A stretch of DNA of 64,000 nt from Trichobilharzia regenti (GCA_944472135.2 OX235270.1:122713842-122777841); one strand, 5' to 3'. Shown: positions 10,501-21,570, numbered from the stretch's first letter. Program-made: numbers and translations. Notes: a model not told the origin generated them from the letters alone.

Positions 10501-13411
10501 TCGCCAGTGAGTATCTCATTGATATTCATTGATAATGTCAGCTCATGATGAAATCCTGCAAACCAATCAAATCCCTACAAACCAACACTCAAAAGAAGTT
10601 AGCTCAGTCATTATCATTACCTTGGTCATTTAGGTTTGAATGATCCTGAATTTTTGTGGAATTTTCCTAGTTTTGGTTGATATTCTATTTGCTAATATAC
10701 TTTTATTATAATTATAGTTTAAGCATCTTTAAGGAACTGTGATTCCATTGATCTTACTTTACAAATCTATATTATTTAAAAAAACACTAATATTGTTATT
10801 GACTACTAATGTAGAATATTCTACGTATATAAACATACATATAATTGTAGAGTCAGAGGAGGAATTTATCGAAAAGGATATTCTTTGCTCAACTATTTTG
10901 TGTTTTATAGATGTCTGAATGAATATTTTTGCTATATAGCAAATATGGTTATCAGTTTAAAAAAACTTGACTAGTTCTTACCAATTCTTCATATGAAAGC
11001 CTAATTTAGGCATTTCATACCTGGAGAAACTGCAGTTCTGGGTTATGTTTTGGTTAAGCTAATTCTTATCTGGTCGTCGCAGTTAGATTCTGCTACGTTT
11101 TTAGAAACTGATACAGTTGATAACTGTGCTCACTCAGAGTCATTCCTGGTGACTGTAATACCCCAGCTGAAAGCTGAATCACTTTAACAAGAAGTTCTAG
11201 TTAAGTGTCTTTATATACGGCAGAAGGTAGTCTCGTGAACTGCACTAATGTATTCATGTCAAACTCTGGAATTTTCCTTTATCACACTAGGATGTCGATT
11301 AAAAGTGAAATAACAAACAAAGAGATCCTAGATGTCAGATCAGGTGGAAGCCAATATTTCTCCCATCATTCCATTTTTCGGCTGTATAGGTGCACCTCTG
11401 ACCCACCTTTCTCTGATGTGGTACTAGCGATAATTGTTTCTTTGACTATTTAAGGCAAAATCTATATCCCTTTGTCAATCACACATTTCACATATTACGA
11501 AAGATGAAAGAAAAGGCCATTTAAGCAAGTGTATGAGTCCTCATTATTCATTCTGAGGCAATTATAGATCAGCTGAGGTTGCAGGATCAGTGAAGCTATA
11601 AAATTCGACATCAGGAATACAGCGACTGAAACGATAGTGATTTGAAATTGTATGTTATTTTGCTTATTTCACATAGCACATATCGACGTAGTACTGCATG
11701 ACGAAAAGCTTTTGAACTCAGTTGATTAAATGTCTGAAAACAATACCTGACTAATCAAAACCTGTAGTTCTCTTTTCATAAAAACAGATTTTTACCTTGA
11801 AATTCCTATGAACCTTCCCAAACTTTTACCAAATTTTCAAAGACCACCATCACTGCTGTCTTGTTGCCTTGTCATCTTGAAACCTTGCAAAAGCTTCTAT
11901 ACTATTTGCTATTTTCAGACTTGTTAAGTCAAAAGACATATGATATCTAGTAATACACACAGCTATCACAAAATAAGAAGCGGTTTATGCAGTGACACCC
12001 AATCTCTATTCACTTAATTGTCTATCTTTACGTAATGTCTTTCAAACTCACTGGTGAAAACACCATACAGTGGAAAACAAGTTAGCCTTTGTGGAAATTA
12101 AAAATCACTTCAGGCCATTTCCGTGGTTAGTTTTTTTTTTGAAAATATAGTGGAACTTTCCAGCATTTGGCTTAGTTAACAGTAACACAAAAGTGACTTG
12201 AAAAACAGGACAGGTAAACCTAAACTATAGTAACCAAATGGGAGGCATTTGTTTGGGTAGCTATAATCCAGAGTTACCACTAAAGACTATCGAGGAACTT
12301 TTTTGTTAAATGCCTCAGCTGAAATAATCCATACGGCACAAAACATGCAAGTAGACTAGACCATTCCCACTTAGAGAATGCACATAGCTAAACACCGACT
12401 TTGATAGACGAAGACGTGAGCAAAAAGTGGATAAAATGTGACATAATCAACCCACTCCACCCACATCACCCACTTTTACCCCTTTGACCATGTCCAGAAT
12501 TCCTAACGCTTCACACTACAAGTTTTTCTTATTTTTGTCAAATCCCTTGTACATATAGTGAAATCACTTGTTCTGTACGGAAGTTGGTCTGCATAACGTC
12601 CACTAAAGTTATACCCCAACAATTTTGATATCGTTTATCAAAAGGATAGGCTTTGAACTTTGTAGCATATAATGCATAGATGTCCCTTCGGTAAGACTGC
12701 AGTTAGAATAAGCGAAAAAGTTTTTAAAGCAGTAAGTCAACGGAAGACACAGTGACACAATTACATGCTAACATTTCCAACACAAACATTACAACAGAAT
12801 ACGACCTGAAGTGACTGATAAAAGTTACAAAGATGTATCAGCTGTCAGATAAATGCACATAGGCTGAGATGATTTTAATATTCATGCAATTAAATTGTTA
12901 TGCTCCAAAATAAGTTTCGACTATATGCCTGTGGTAGCCATAGCAAAAAAATTGATGCCCATGAATAAAACGCGCAAAAACTCAACGGATTAATCAACAA
13001 ATGTCGTGGCTGTCTGAAAACCGGTTGAAAATCATAGTCCTTACACACATTGGTTAGCTTATGTAGAGATGTCAAAATAATCGTGATTTTGAAAATGAGT
13101 AGTCCTATCGTGAAGCTGAGGTAGAAATTTGGTAAAGTAGTTTTCCTCTGACATGGCTGAAAAAGTAGACATTTTTTCTGGCTGTGTGGACTTACTTCAA
13201 GGACGACTACTCATAAAGCAAATGTTACGCAAACAAACTTATTGTTAGTAACGTAGCTACTTTGCAAATTGAGGCATTTAAACAAATGCTTAAATTCAGT
13301 TTTAGTGGTTATTCCGGCCTGAATACTTTTGTGAATCTACGTCCATCACATTTTTGTTATTAAGTATCTTTGTTTCAGTAGGCTTATGGAAAAGCATTTA
13401 CTTCCAAGAGA
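10501..13411. other. AT-rich DNA without recognisable genes
   Basis: No frame with convincing homology or splice context on either strand. The frames at 11205-11453 (+) and 12890-13075 (-) have no recognisable motifs. Intergenic or deep intronic sequence. Confidence 0.4.
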
Positions 13412-13557
13412 TTTTATTTATTTTATTTTATTTTTGATTACAGCTTGATTCCACACGTATTTTCAGTACAAGTCTGGAATTTTCAGCGTGAATATCGGTA
13501 GCCCAAAATTCGTAGGCCGACCATAGATATCAGGTGTGCGTCGGCGTGGGCTCGAAC
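13412..13557 (-). mobile_element. SINE, type II, 5'-truncated
   Basis: On the minus strand it runs from the B box (gttcgagcccacgccgacgc) through the type II body (gatatctatggtcggcctacg...gctgtaatc) into an AAATA-rich tail at 13412-13440. It is the same family as the full copies at 20593 and 33048, with more substitutions. Confidence 0.85.
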
Positions 13558-14221
13558 TAATTGCTGCAAATCTACGGCAGCCTGGATACGGCAGTAGGTC
13601 ATTTGATTAGGTGATGCCTACAGACTTTATTTATTGAAAAAACCTCAAAATTTGGTAATTTTTCATTGTTTTACACCTTTTATGTTTGTATTGCAGCTGA
13701 AAGTTTATTGACTAAAGCTTTTTCAGCATAAGCAGCAAATGATGGTGTCCTTGTCCTGCCGTAATCTACAGCCAGTTTACAAATTGTTGAATACGTACTT
13801 TTCTGTTCAGAAGATGTCCAATTACTTGAAGAAACATGTTATAACGGCCTCTAGTCATGTTTTTTGCAGTTCAAAGGATTATACATAGACAGGATTAGGT
13901 AGACTAGTTAGTTTTAAGGGTCATTTTCACTTAATTTGTTGTGTACCTTAGGCGATGGTTTCAAATGTCCTTCACAAGTATTTATTTAAACGAAATCTAC
14001 AGAAACACTCAGGAGTTATTCTCACATGTTATTTACTTCTTATACTGCACAGATTTGGTTTTTACAGGCAGATGCAATGTCCATAATGTCTGCTTGAAAA
14101 AATAATGAATGACGTAAGTACACACAATTTAACGCATTATCTAGTATTTTCTATCACTTGAATTTTGTATTTATAATAGTAAAAATGTTTACATCTTTTG
14201 ATTGCCTTATTTCTTTTATAG

Positions 14222-14321
14222 GTGATAGCTACTTTCAGTGATTTCATGAAGTTGGGCGCTAAAGAAGATTCCCGCAGTGTCATTGGTTCTCTCCTCATTA
14301 TTCGTTTGTATATTCTACTTG
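14222..14321 (+). CDS. Candidate host exon, gene unknown
   Basis: 100 nt open in one frame between a good acceptor (atttcttttatag|gtgatag) and a good donor (ctacttg|gtaagacc). The frame encodes a soluble segment (KLGAKEDSRS) followed by a hydrophobic stretch (VIGSLLIIRLYILL), possibly one membrane helix. I do not recognise the family. A further open stretch after ttttcag at about 13730 may be an upstream exon, but its donor is weak. A chance pairing of splice-like signals remains possible. Confidence 0.3.
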
Positions 14322-14632
14322 GTAAGACCGAATTTTCGCCTTTACATAAGTCGTGACGTATAGAGTACATGAGGCTACTTTTCAAATATTAAGTAAGAGC
14401 AGATATTTGGAGAAGCCTATTGGAAAAAAGATTATGTTGTAGTTAAATAAGGTGAATATATGTCCAAATCGTAGAGGAGGTATCGTGATTACCAAGCGTT
14501 TCCAGTTATCTATCACCCTAGCGGAACACACAAACTGATTCGCGATTCATGACCACAAAGTGAAAATAAATCTACCAGAGACAGTGTGCTCGTGATTTCT
14601 ACGTGTCGCAATGTACCATAAGGATAAACTGT

Positions 14633-14952
14633 TGTCAATCACGTCTCATAAACCGTTAATGCCAAGCTCTTGCTACGCTCGGGCCCACGCTGTTCCTTGA
14701 AGTTTTTCAGAAACGCTTAGTAATAACGGACGAAAAACCAAAACACCGATTGGCCGCTTGGGAATTCTTTATTGTAACACCAACATATACAAAATATTTC
14801 TATTAAGGTTTCTGATGCTTGTCTCCCTACTTCTTTCTGAACAGCGACCGATGAGACGATGACTGTCGTATTGATGCCTCCGCGAAAATTGGGGAAGTTG
14901 ATTTTGAGCAAACAACCATGAATTGATCGTTCAATCTTCAACTACATTGACA
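14633..14952 (-). repeat. 3' LTR of the BEL/Pao-type element
   Basis: Its ends form the short inverted repeat tgtcaa/ttgaca. It is similar over its length to 18204-18560, including gaacagcgaccgatgagacg and the flanking blocks. On the minus strand it contains aataaag, a plausible polyadenylation signal. Confidence 0.85.
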
Positions 14953-15644
14953 CTCCCCGGCAAAATACGGATCCATCCCTTTTTTCCATCACGACCAATA
15001 CACGTTGACTTGGATGCCATTGCGAGAACCTGGGTCACACGGACAGAGCTGAAATGGAAAACAAACAGAAAAGCCAACACACCACAAGCATACCCACAGC
15101 ACAATCTCACACATCGCTGACGACCTGCGCCTCCAGACAGAGACCTCCTCTTGACATCTTGCAACACAATCGCCACTTGCTAGAATGACTCTTGCAGAAT
15201 GCAACGTGACCATAGCACCAACTCATGATACTCTACGCACATCCTCTTATCTACTCACTACCAATTACCACTGCAATCGCTTGTCACTCATTCTGCCTCA
15301 GTTCTAGTAGCGGTGACGTATGCGAGCCTCAGTCGTTTACACTCTTTCTCCCCGGCGTGTCGGACCGCAGCTAACAATTATCTCCGTGTGCATTTCATTC
15401 TCAGCAATAGCCTAGCCTCCCCGGCGTATACGACCCATCTGCTGTCCTTAACATCAATCAATTCATTCATGGATGTAGAAGAGTGGACACAACTTCAGAA
15501 GTAATCACGACGAAAATTTTAACAAAATTACGCAATAACAACAAGATACGAAAACAACGAGTAAACACAATGAATCCAAAAAACACCAATTGATATGACA
15601 CACCACACATATATACAAACAGTACACACAAACTCGCAGTTCAT

Positions 15645-16110
15645 GTCTTGATGGAATTCCTTTGAAGAATCGCAGGACTTACACCAGTACACATGCAACC
15701 CTTCACAGGTTGACGATTGTAAGTTGTGGAATGTCCGGACACAAACAAGATTAACCAACAATTACAATAATTGGAACTCACACAATTATTTAACACAAAC
15801 ATATGTACAATCAACACATCAAATGTTGTGGATTCTGCCTTGACAAACTACCCTTGAAGAACTGTAGGACTTACAGCAGTACGCCTACATTCCTTCTCAG
15901 GTTGATGATCCAAGTGGAAGTCGTCCGGACACAAACAGAATTACCAACAGCTAGATGACAGATGATATCAATTCAGTATATACAATATGAACATATGTAC
16001 AAAATCACACACCAAGCACATTGGACTGCTCATTGATGCGCTACCCTTTGAAGAATTGTAGGACTTACAGCAGTACGCCTACAACCCTTCTCAGGTTGAC
16101 GCCCTAGGTT
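15645..16110 (-). repeat. Three imperfect tandem repeats, period about 195 bp, inside the LTR element
   Basis: A block containing gaagaa(t/c)(t/c)g(t/c)aggacttaca and a nearby caggttga occurs near 15664, 15857 and 16053 on the plus strand, with a shared gtccggacacaaac in two of the copies. It lies between the last frame and the 3' LTR. The function is unknown. Confidence 0.8.
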
Positions 16111-16904
16111 GGAAAATCGTCGCAGAGTTCATTTGCTGACTTCCTTCTATCAGCTATATCCTCAAATCTGAACGGCAACACGCCCATGTCATTGTATCGT
16201 AGAATATAGATGACCAACAAACACACGACATATCTCATCAACCAAGTGTAGAAACAGAGTAATTTACACCAAAGATAATAACATTCAAATAGTAACTTGA
16301 AACTAGAAATGCCTTTATTCGTGCAAGTCAATTTAACAATTACTCTCTCCTTTACACTTGGCTTATCCTCACTAAACTGAGCAATATCTTTCGTCCTTTC
16401 AAACGGACTGATACTAGCATAGTCATTGCACAAGATACTTGAGTTGATGGGCGTCTGTTTCATTGTGGATGACAGCACCAACGACGACTGATTGATACCA
16501 GTTGATGAAGTTAGCGGTGGATCAAAAGCTGTTGTTGCTCGGCTTTCAGAAATTTGTCTACCTGCAAGACCACCACCACTGCTGTCTTTTACTATCAGCT
16601 CAGGTTTAGCACTGGCATCTGATGATAGGTGGGCTACATGCTGATCAATCACACTGACGGTCTCACAAGTATGCGTGCCTTCTGCAACTGCATCTGCATT
16701 TATTTCTACTTCACGTTCAAGTTGTACAGAACCTTTGTTCAACTTAGCAGTAGTAGGCATATCCCTCATCTCATCATGATCAACCAAAGACAAATCTGCA
16801 CTATCATGATCATTATCACGAATATTCACTTTACCGTCAAGTTCATCATTTTCAAACTCTTTAATAACAGAAGTAGACAATTTTGGTTCCTCCTCACAAA
16901 TCAT
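16104..16904 (-). CDS. Unidentified second frame of the BEL/Pao-type element
   Basis: 266 codons, overlapping the Gag stop by ATGA. The first 190 residues are acidic, Ser/Thr-rich and low in complexity. A strongly hydrophobic segment follows (about residues 205-238, with CKLLCFYTWLMRYVVCLLVI), then a charged tail (RFEDIADRRKSANELCDDF). No protease, RT or integrase motif is present. It may be the fused remnants of the two ends of pol after a large internal deletion, or an accessory membrane protein; the sequence does not decide. Confidence 0.5.
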   Translation of the reverse strand: MICEEEPKLSTSVIKEFENDELDGKVNIRDNDHDSADLSLVDHDEMRDMPTTAKLNKGSVQLEREVEINADAVAEGTHTCETVSVIDQHVAHLSSDASAKPELIVKDSSGGGLAGRQISESRATTAFDPPLTSSTGINQSSLVLSSTMKQTPINSSILCNDYASISPFERTKDIAQFSEDKPSVKERVIVKLTCTNKGISSFKLLFECYYLWCKLLCFYTWLMRYVVCLLVIYILRYNDMGVLPFRFEDIADRRKSANELCDDFPT

Positions 16905-18058
16905 AAAGGTTTTATACCTTCACTCTGACTAGTTATACTTTGTAAACTTATGGAGTCAGAACTGCACTCTGAAGCAGCAACTCTATTCTGTGACACTCTA
17001 TTCAACAATGGCTTACCAGTTGCAACTACAGACTTCTTGACCGCACCGTTATCGTCACACAATTCGGAGTCAGACCTGGAGTTTACATTTAGCTTATCAC
17101 TGAACTTGCTCACTGGTTCACAGTTCATCTTTGTATGCACCTCTTGCAAACGTGTAAAACACAACCGTGTTTGTCTTGCATCTTGTAACTTATCTGTTGA
17201 GGATGTACTACGAAACCTGTTACACTCACTAGGTCTATATGCATTACTAGACATCATGGAGCCTTCTCGATATCCACCTCTCTGAGGCCCTTTCGTCATC
17301 AATGATTGCATTTTACCCTCAGACTGCTCTATTCTAGGGGTGAGATGCAATATACTGGCAAACTTGCTCATAGATTGATTGACACTATCTTTTACTAGTT
17401 TCAGGATATCATCAAATTTTGGCTCGATACCCTCATCCTCCATACGGGAGCTTATCTTCACCCACTTCCTTTGCAGTCGAGTAGGTAGGCGTCTTGCTAT
17501 TACTTCTAGTATAAAACTCGAGTTGAGGTCACTCATGCGATTCATCGAAATCATTGCATTCTTGTAAATTAGCAAATTATCCAAAAACTCAGTGAGTGCC
17601 TGGGAGTCATCCTGTAATTGACCACCATTACCCTTAACAGCCTCGAATAATTTCCCTGCAATCATCGAAGGTCTTCCAAACCTTTGACGTAATATGCTCA
17701 TAGCCTCAGCGTATCCCTCATTTGGCGGCATGAACTTACAGCACTGTATAGCTCTTGAAGCATCTCCAGTGCAATACCTCATCAAATACATTAACTTCAA
17801 TTCATCACTTAATAAAAAAGTACTCAGCATGATCTCAAACTCCTTTACAAATTGTAAATAATCAGCCGGGTTTCCATCGAAACACCGTGGTTCAAATTTA
17901 GGGAGTTTGATGTTCCTATTATCCCTGAACGGCGAAACAGTAACATCAACCATGTCATGCTTAACATCAGACACATCGTTACAATTAACAGACAAGTCAC
18001 CATGACTTACTTTCCTGTTTGCATCCAAGACACTCTGTCCCTTCTTTGACCCAGGCAT
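16901..18058 (-). CDS. Gag-like polyprotein of the BEL/Pao-type element
   Basis: 385 codons. Residues about 50-230 show the DUF1759/Pao Gag pattern: LPKFEPRCFDGNPADYLQF, then LMYLMRYCTGDASRAI, then AMSILRQRFGRP and a helix-rich region with LPTRLQRKWV. This domain forms the retroelement capsid core. The C-terminal third is Ser/Asn/Lys-rich, with no CCHC knuckle. The first ATG lies about 145 nt inside the 5' LTR boundary, as expected for Gag. The stop overlaps the next start as ATGA, suggesting coupled reinitiation or a historical frameshift. The frame is intact although pol is missing. Confidence 0.8.
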   Translation of the reverse strand: MPGSKKGQSVLDANRKVSHGDLSVNCNDVSDVKHDMVDVTVSPFRDNRNIKLPKFEPRCFDGNPADYLQFVKEFEIMLSTFLLSDELKLMYLMRYCTGDASRAIQCCKFMPPNEGYAEAMSILRQRFGRPSMIAGKLFEAVKGNGGQLQDDSQALTEFLDNLLIYKNAMISMNRMSDLNSSFILEVIARRLPTRLQRKWVKISSRMEDEGIEPKFDDILKLVKDSVNQSMSKFASILHLTPRIEQSEGKMQSLMTKGPQRGGYREGSMMSSNAYRPSECNRFRSTSSTDKLQDARQTRLCFTRLQEVHTKMNCEPVSKFSDKLNVNSRSDSELCDDNGAVKKSVVATGKPLLNRVSQNRVAASECSSDSISLQSITSQSEGIKPL

Positions 18059-18203
18059 TGTTGAACTTGACCCAATTCCACAAAAATTCCAGACATTGCT
18101 TGTTCAAAGAGGACTTTACCGGCACCAGGAAAGATGAACGGTGACTATCCGAACTTTCACCAACTGTTTGTACCCGCCAAAATCTGTTTCCACCGTCAGA
18201 AAC

Positions 18204-18560
18204 TGTAAGTCACGTCTCGTAAACCGTCAATTCCCAGCTCTTGCTACGCTGGGGTTCACGCTGTTCCTTGAAGTTTCTCAGAAACGCTTAGTAATAACGG
18301 ACGAAAAAACCAAAACACCAATTTTTGACTCGAGGATTCTTTATTGTTACACCAACATATAAATATTGTTATAACTAAGGTCTCTGAACAAATATTACAA
18401 TAATAAATCACAATATTACTTCTGATGATGTTTTACTCTTCTTTCTGAACAGCGACCGATGAGACGATGACTGTCGTATTGATGCCTCCGCAAAAATTGA
18501 GGAAGTTGATTTTGAGCAAACAACCATGAATTGATCGTTCAATCTTCAACGCCATTGACG
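18204..18560 (-). repeat. 5' LTR of the BEL/Pao-type element
   Basis: Partner of 14633-14952. It is about 37 bp longer because of AT-rich extra sequence near 18360-18430, and has scattered substitutions, so the insertion is not recent. The outer terminus is slightly degraded (ttgacg for ttgaca). Confidence 0.83.
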
Positions 18561-18717
18561 ATGAGTGTATTTATATATATATATATCACATATTTAACTG
18601 TTGAAACATTATTAACTTGTAGAGAATCTACGATTTGATATTATATCATACTTGATCGTGCCTGTAAAAATGGCATGCATTTTCATGGAAATTTATATGT
18701 TTATATGAGAATATACA

Positions 18718-20160
18718 TTATTATTATTACCTAGCTCGTGAAACTTGTTCCCGATACTACGCATATTAGTGTACACTACCTTCAGGCTTCCTATGCGGTC
18801 TGGCTTATCCACAAAGGTCTTGGAAGCATACGTTTCCAAGACCTGACTATTTGAAAACCCACCAGTTTAAGGTTAGTCTCACCATTTTTACGTCTTGTTT
18901 CTAGCTGGGACAAAACTTCTTTTCGTTTAAATCTGTAATCAAGAGATAAATCAGGTCTGGCTGAAATTCCTGACCCGGCAAGGTTGCGTACATTAGCCAG
19001 TAGAGGATTCCGTTCATCAGGAGAACCTAAGACTACTTTAAGCAACCTACGCTGACTAGAACATTCATCATCTCTTTTGCCTATTCTAATCAGCTTTTTA
19101 ATCGATACTCCAGGGAAATTCGCTGGGAGCATCTTCCTTATAATACTACTCACTAATTTAAGGTCGTGATCGTGCCTTTTCACGGGATCAGATTCTTTGG
19201 ACTCTTCCAAATTTCCAACAATTATGTTAGAGTCTAAGGAGAGCTTGTCGTATTTAGCAGTGGTTACGTCCTTTCTCACCACTATTGATGCAGCCTGGCT
19301 ACAGATGACAGACGTTCGCCTACCATCAATATTACTATATTTCTTCCGACTGCTTATTTTTGTTACCCATTTATCATCTGCCTGCAGTTGCTTCTCAGGG
19401 CTGCTGCAGTTTTTGATGGTACAATCAAGATCAGTGTCTGCACCACCTTCATGGTGAACTTCGCTTACGGTGTTCTCTGGCTCTGAGATGCTGTTTACAG
19501 CTTCCGTTTTGTTACATTTTCGCTTACTAAGACGCTTCGAACGCCTAGTAGGTTTTACTTCCGGGGTAACTGGGATAGTAACCGCCGGTGTGATAACATT
19601 CATGATGGCACTTATTGCGTCATCTTCAGACGGGAAGTCCGTGTCACTCTTACTAGCCACGCTATCATCAGGAAGTTCCGTGGCTTTAGACAGCAGTTCG
19701 TGAGCCTCCCTTATTAAGGTCATCTTTGGGGAACAACACATTCTGCATATCCAGTGGGATGTTGGAGCAGTACAACGTTTGTATGCAGCTGGACGTAATC
19801 CAGTACACATCTTATGATACCACTTTTCACAGTTATTACACTGTAATCCATCATCTACCAAAAAGTAACACTCCGCCCTATTACATTTATGTGGTACTTT
19901 TGACATAATGAACTTCTACTGGAAACAGCCAAGACAATTTACCCAATATAGACTATATAAGTGATTAAAATCAAAACTTAACAGACAAAAGTCAAGTTAA
20001 AGTTTTTTTTAAATGTTCTTGAAGTGAATAACACAACAAAACAGCGATTTGTCAAAAACGTAAAATACGTGAAAAAAGCACTCCCTTTCAAACAGCGCGC
20101 GCGTTGTTGTTATTGTTTTATACGGAATGAGTCAAAACATCGCTATAATGAAGAAGATGG
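18718..20160 (-). mobile_element. CR1-type non-LTR element: complete ORF1, start of ORF2 only
   Basis: Minus strand. ORF1 (19906-18791) is intact and carries a PHD finger, as known for CR1-group ORF1 proteins. Immediately after its stop, a second frame reads KVVYTNMRSIGNKFHELG, the usual beginning of the ORF2 endonuclease domain. It runs into an AAT repeat (18718-18733) and is lost. The element is thus truncated at its 3' side, opposite to the normal 5' truncation of LINEs. The 5' leader probably extends to about 20160; that boundary is a guess. Confidence 0.75.
18791..19906 (-). CDS. CR1-type ORF1 protein with N-terminal PHD finger
   Basis: 371 codons. The zinc finger is complete: C8, C13, C23, C26, H31, C34, C54, C57 (C4HC3), with W52 in the usual place before the last pair. 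The middle is basic and Ser-rich (RRSKRLSKRKC, about residues 120-130). From about residue 225 comes the conserved ORF1 core: NIIVGNLEES, KKLIRIGKR, LLKVVLGSPDERN, SARPDLSLDYRFKRKEVL. CR1 ORF1 proteins are thought to bind element RNA and assist integration; the PHD finger may read histone tails. The frame is uninterrupted, yet the element lacks most of ORF2, so it could act only in trans. Domestication was considered but has no support here. Confidence 0.78.
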   Translation of the reverse strand: MSKVPHKCNRAECYFLVDDGLQCNNCEKWYHKMCTGLRPAAYKRCTAPTSHWICRMCCSPKMTLIREAHELLSKATELPDDSVASKSDTDFPSEDDAISAIMNVITPAVTIPVTPEVKPTRRSKRLSKRKCNKTEAVNSISEPENTVSEVHHEGGADTDLDCTIKNCSSPEKQLQADDKWVTKISSRKKYSNIDGRRTSVICSQAASIVVRKDVTTAKYDKLSLDSNIIVGNLEESKESDPVKRHDHDLKLVSSIIRKMLPANFPGVSIKKLIRIGKRDDECSSQRRLLKVVLGSPDERNPLLANVRNLAGSGISARPDLSLDYRFKRKEVLSQLETRRKNGETNLKLVGFQIVRSWKRMLPRPLWISQTA

Positions 20161-20527
20161 GGTAGTTGGAGGGTAATGTCATCTACACCAACAGTTTACT
20201 TCTTGAAGAAGCTACATCTTTCGACATAGTGTCATTCAATGTGGACCACGTCAAAATGTGGCTATTTTCGTGTAAAGAAGAGCACTATATGACAAAAGAA
20301 TGCTATCAGTACACGGAATCACGAATACATGCTGACAGAACCTTTTCTGGCTACAGAAGTTATCTTGTAGATTTGTCTTTCACTGTATGTGTGTCTGGAC
20401 AGGAATTATGGTTAGTTAAAAGGTTTTCTCTAAGTGGATTTAACATGTTTTTACACTGATTGGCGCAGTAGATTATTGGTTGTGTGAATTCAATGTATAG
20501 AAGAAACCTCTATTAATATTGGGCCAT
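20161..20527. other. Unassigned stretch
   Basis: Contains a 97-codon plus-strand frame (20166-20459) with no recognised motif and no splice context. Nothing else is seen. Confidence 0.3.
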
Positions 20528-20586
20528 TGATTGGACTCGAAATCCAATGGGGTTTCCCCGCGCAGGTTCGTATCCTGCTCGCGACG
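20528..20586 (+). pseudogene. 3' fragment of tRNA-Ser(CGA)
   Basis: The anticodon arm attgg-actcgaaat-ccaat with CGA in the loop is followed by a long variable arm (ggggtttcccc), a T arm (gcagg-ttcgtat-cctgc, one change from TTCGAAT) and the acceptor half tcgcgac. The long variable arm and CGA anticodon identify serine tRNA. The acceptor 5' strand and D arm are missing, so it is a fragment, not a functional gene. A type II SINE begins six bases after it. Confidence 0.8.
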
Positions 20587-20592
20587 GGCTTT

Positions 20593-20791
20593 TGTGCGTC
20601 GGTGGCACAGTGGTTAGGACTCTCGCCGACCATGCACATGGTCCGGAGTTCGAGCCCGCACCGACGCACATCTGATATCTATGGTCGGCCTGCAAAATTT
20701 GGGCTACCGATATCCATGCTGACAATTCCATACTTGTACCAAAAATACAGTGTGGAATCAAGCTGTAAATCAAAAATAAAAATAAATAAAT
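20593..20791 (+). mobile_element. SINE, type II, full length
   Basis: The tRNA-like head (tgcgtcggtggcacagtgg, B box agttcgagcccg) is shared with type I. The body is different: gatatctatggtcggcctg, then gggctaccgatatccatgctg, gtgtggaatcaagctgtaaat, and an AAATA tail. The LINE partner that supplied this body is not present in the window. Confidence 0.88.
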
Positions 20792-21308
20792 AGTTGACTG
20801 CTAGGCTTACAAATGTAGATGCTTCTCGTGAATGTTGCAAGTGCAGTGCATTTGAGAAGGCGATAACTCGTTTAATTTTCCGCGGTATTTCACTAAGCGC
20901 AATTATCCAGTGTATAGTAATGATATACACATGGTATCTGTCGATCAAGAGAATTGAATCTAGTTAGCTCTGTGATTATCATTGATCTACTGTCTGACAC
21001 TGTAAACTTAATAGATTCATAATCAGATGATAAGGATATTTAGAGGATGAAGGAATTCTCTTACACAGCCTCTAACTTATTAGTTCTGGCGCACCAAAGA
21101 CAAAGCAAAAGCCAATATTTGATCGTCCAAACTACGTGTTATATTTCGGGACCAAAACAAGCCGTCAGACGAACGCTTAGCTCGCTAGTGATCGTGCACG
21201 TGACACGACGGGGTAACAAATGGCGGCAATGCTTGACCGGAAGCCTTGAGCTAAACAGGTCGACTTAAACAGTGGTGGTCAGCATCCAATTAGTGATTGC
21301 TGTGGTCA
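20792..21308. other. Unassigned stretch
   Basis: No recognisable coding or repeat content. It includes a moderately GC-rich patch around 21120-21240. Confidence 0.3.
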
Positions 21309-21570
21309 ATAATTTTGGGGAATTATTTACCGCTACAGAAATAAGGCTCTTGTGGCCTGTGTTAATCGTTGCAAAATATATCTCTGCAGAGATCTATCTT
21401 CTCTTTGAAAGCGTTCACCGATGGAGCTGATACTACTAAATCAGGTAAGGAGTTCCAATCGATGACCACTCTGTGAGAGAATCTAAATTCTGCACGTAAT
21501 ACTGGAATGTTTTTGATCACCAATAGTGGAGATGAATTTCTTCTAAAATTCCCATTTACCTGAAACAGTA
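21309..21570 (-). mobile_element. CR1/jockey-type LINE, C-terminal fragment
   Basis: The minus strand encodes FRFSHRVVIDWNSLPDLVVS, then APSVNAFKEKID: the terminal block (RVxxxWNxLP..VV.A.S...FK) found at the end of many LINE RT proteins, also seen at 27891-28145. Nothing upstream is readable. Confidence 0.75.

Larger units (their letters stand above)
14633..18560 (-). mobile_element. BEL/Pao-type LTR retrotransposon, internally deleted (gag only)
   Basis: Minus strand, bounded by two related terminal repeats (14633-14952 and about 18204-18560). The internal region is only about 3.25 kb. It holds a Gag frame, a second overlapping frame with a hydrophobic segment, and a noncoding part with three tandem repeats of about 195 bp. 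No protease, RT, RNase H or integrase motifs are visible, so the copy could move only with proteins supplied in trans. A purine-rich ggggag directly precedes the 3' LTR and fits a polypurine tract. No convincing target duplication is seen. Confidence 0.82.

Noticed and set aside
20166..20459. 97-codon plus-strand frame
   Set aside because: No motif, no homology recognised, no regulatory context.
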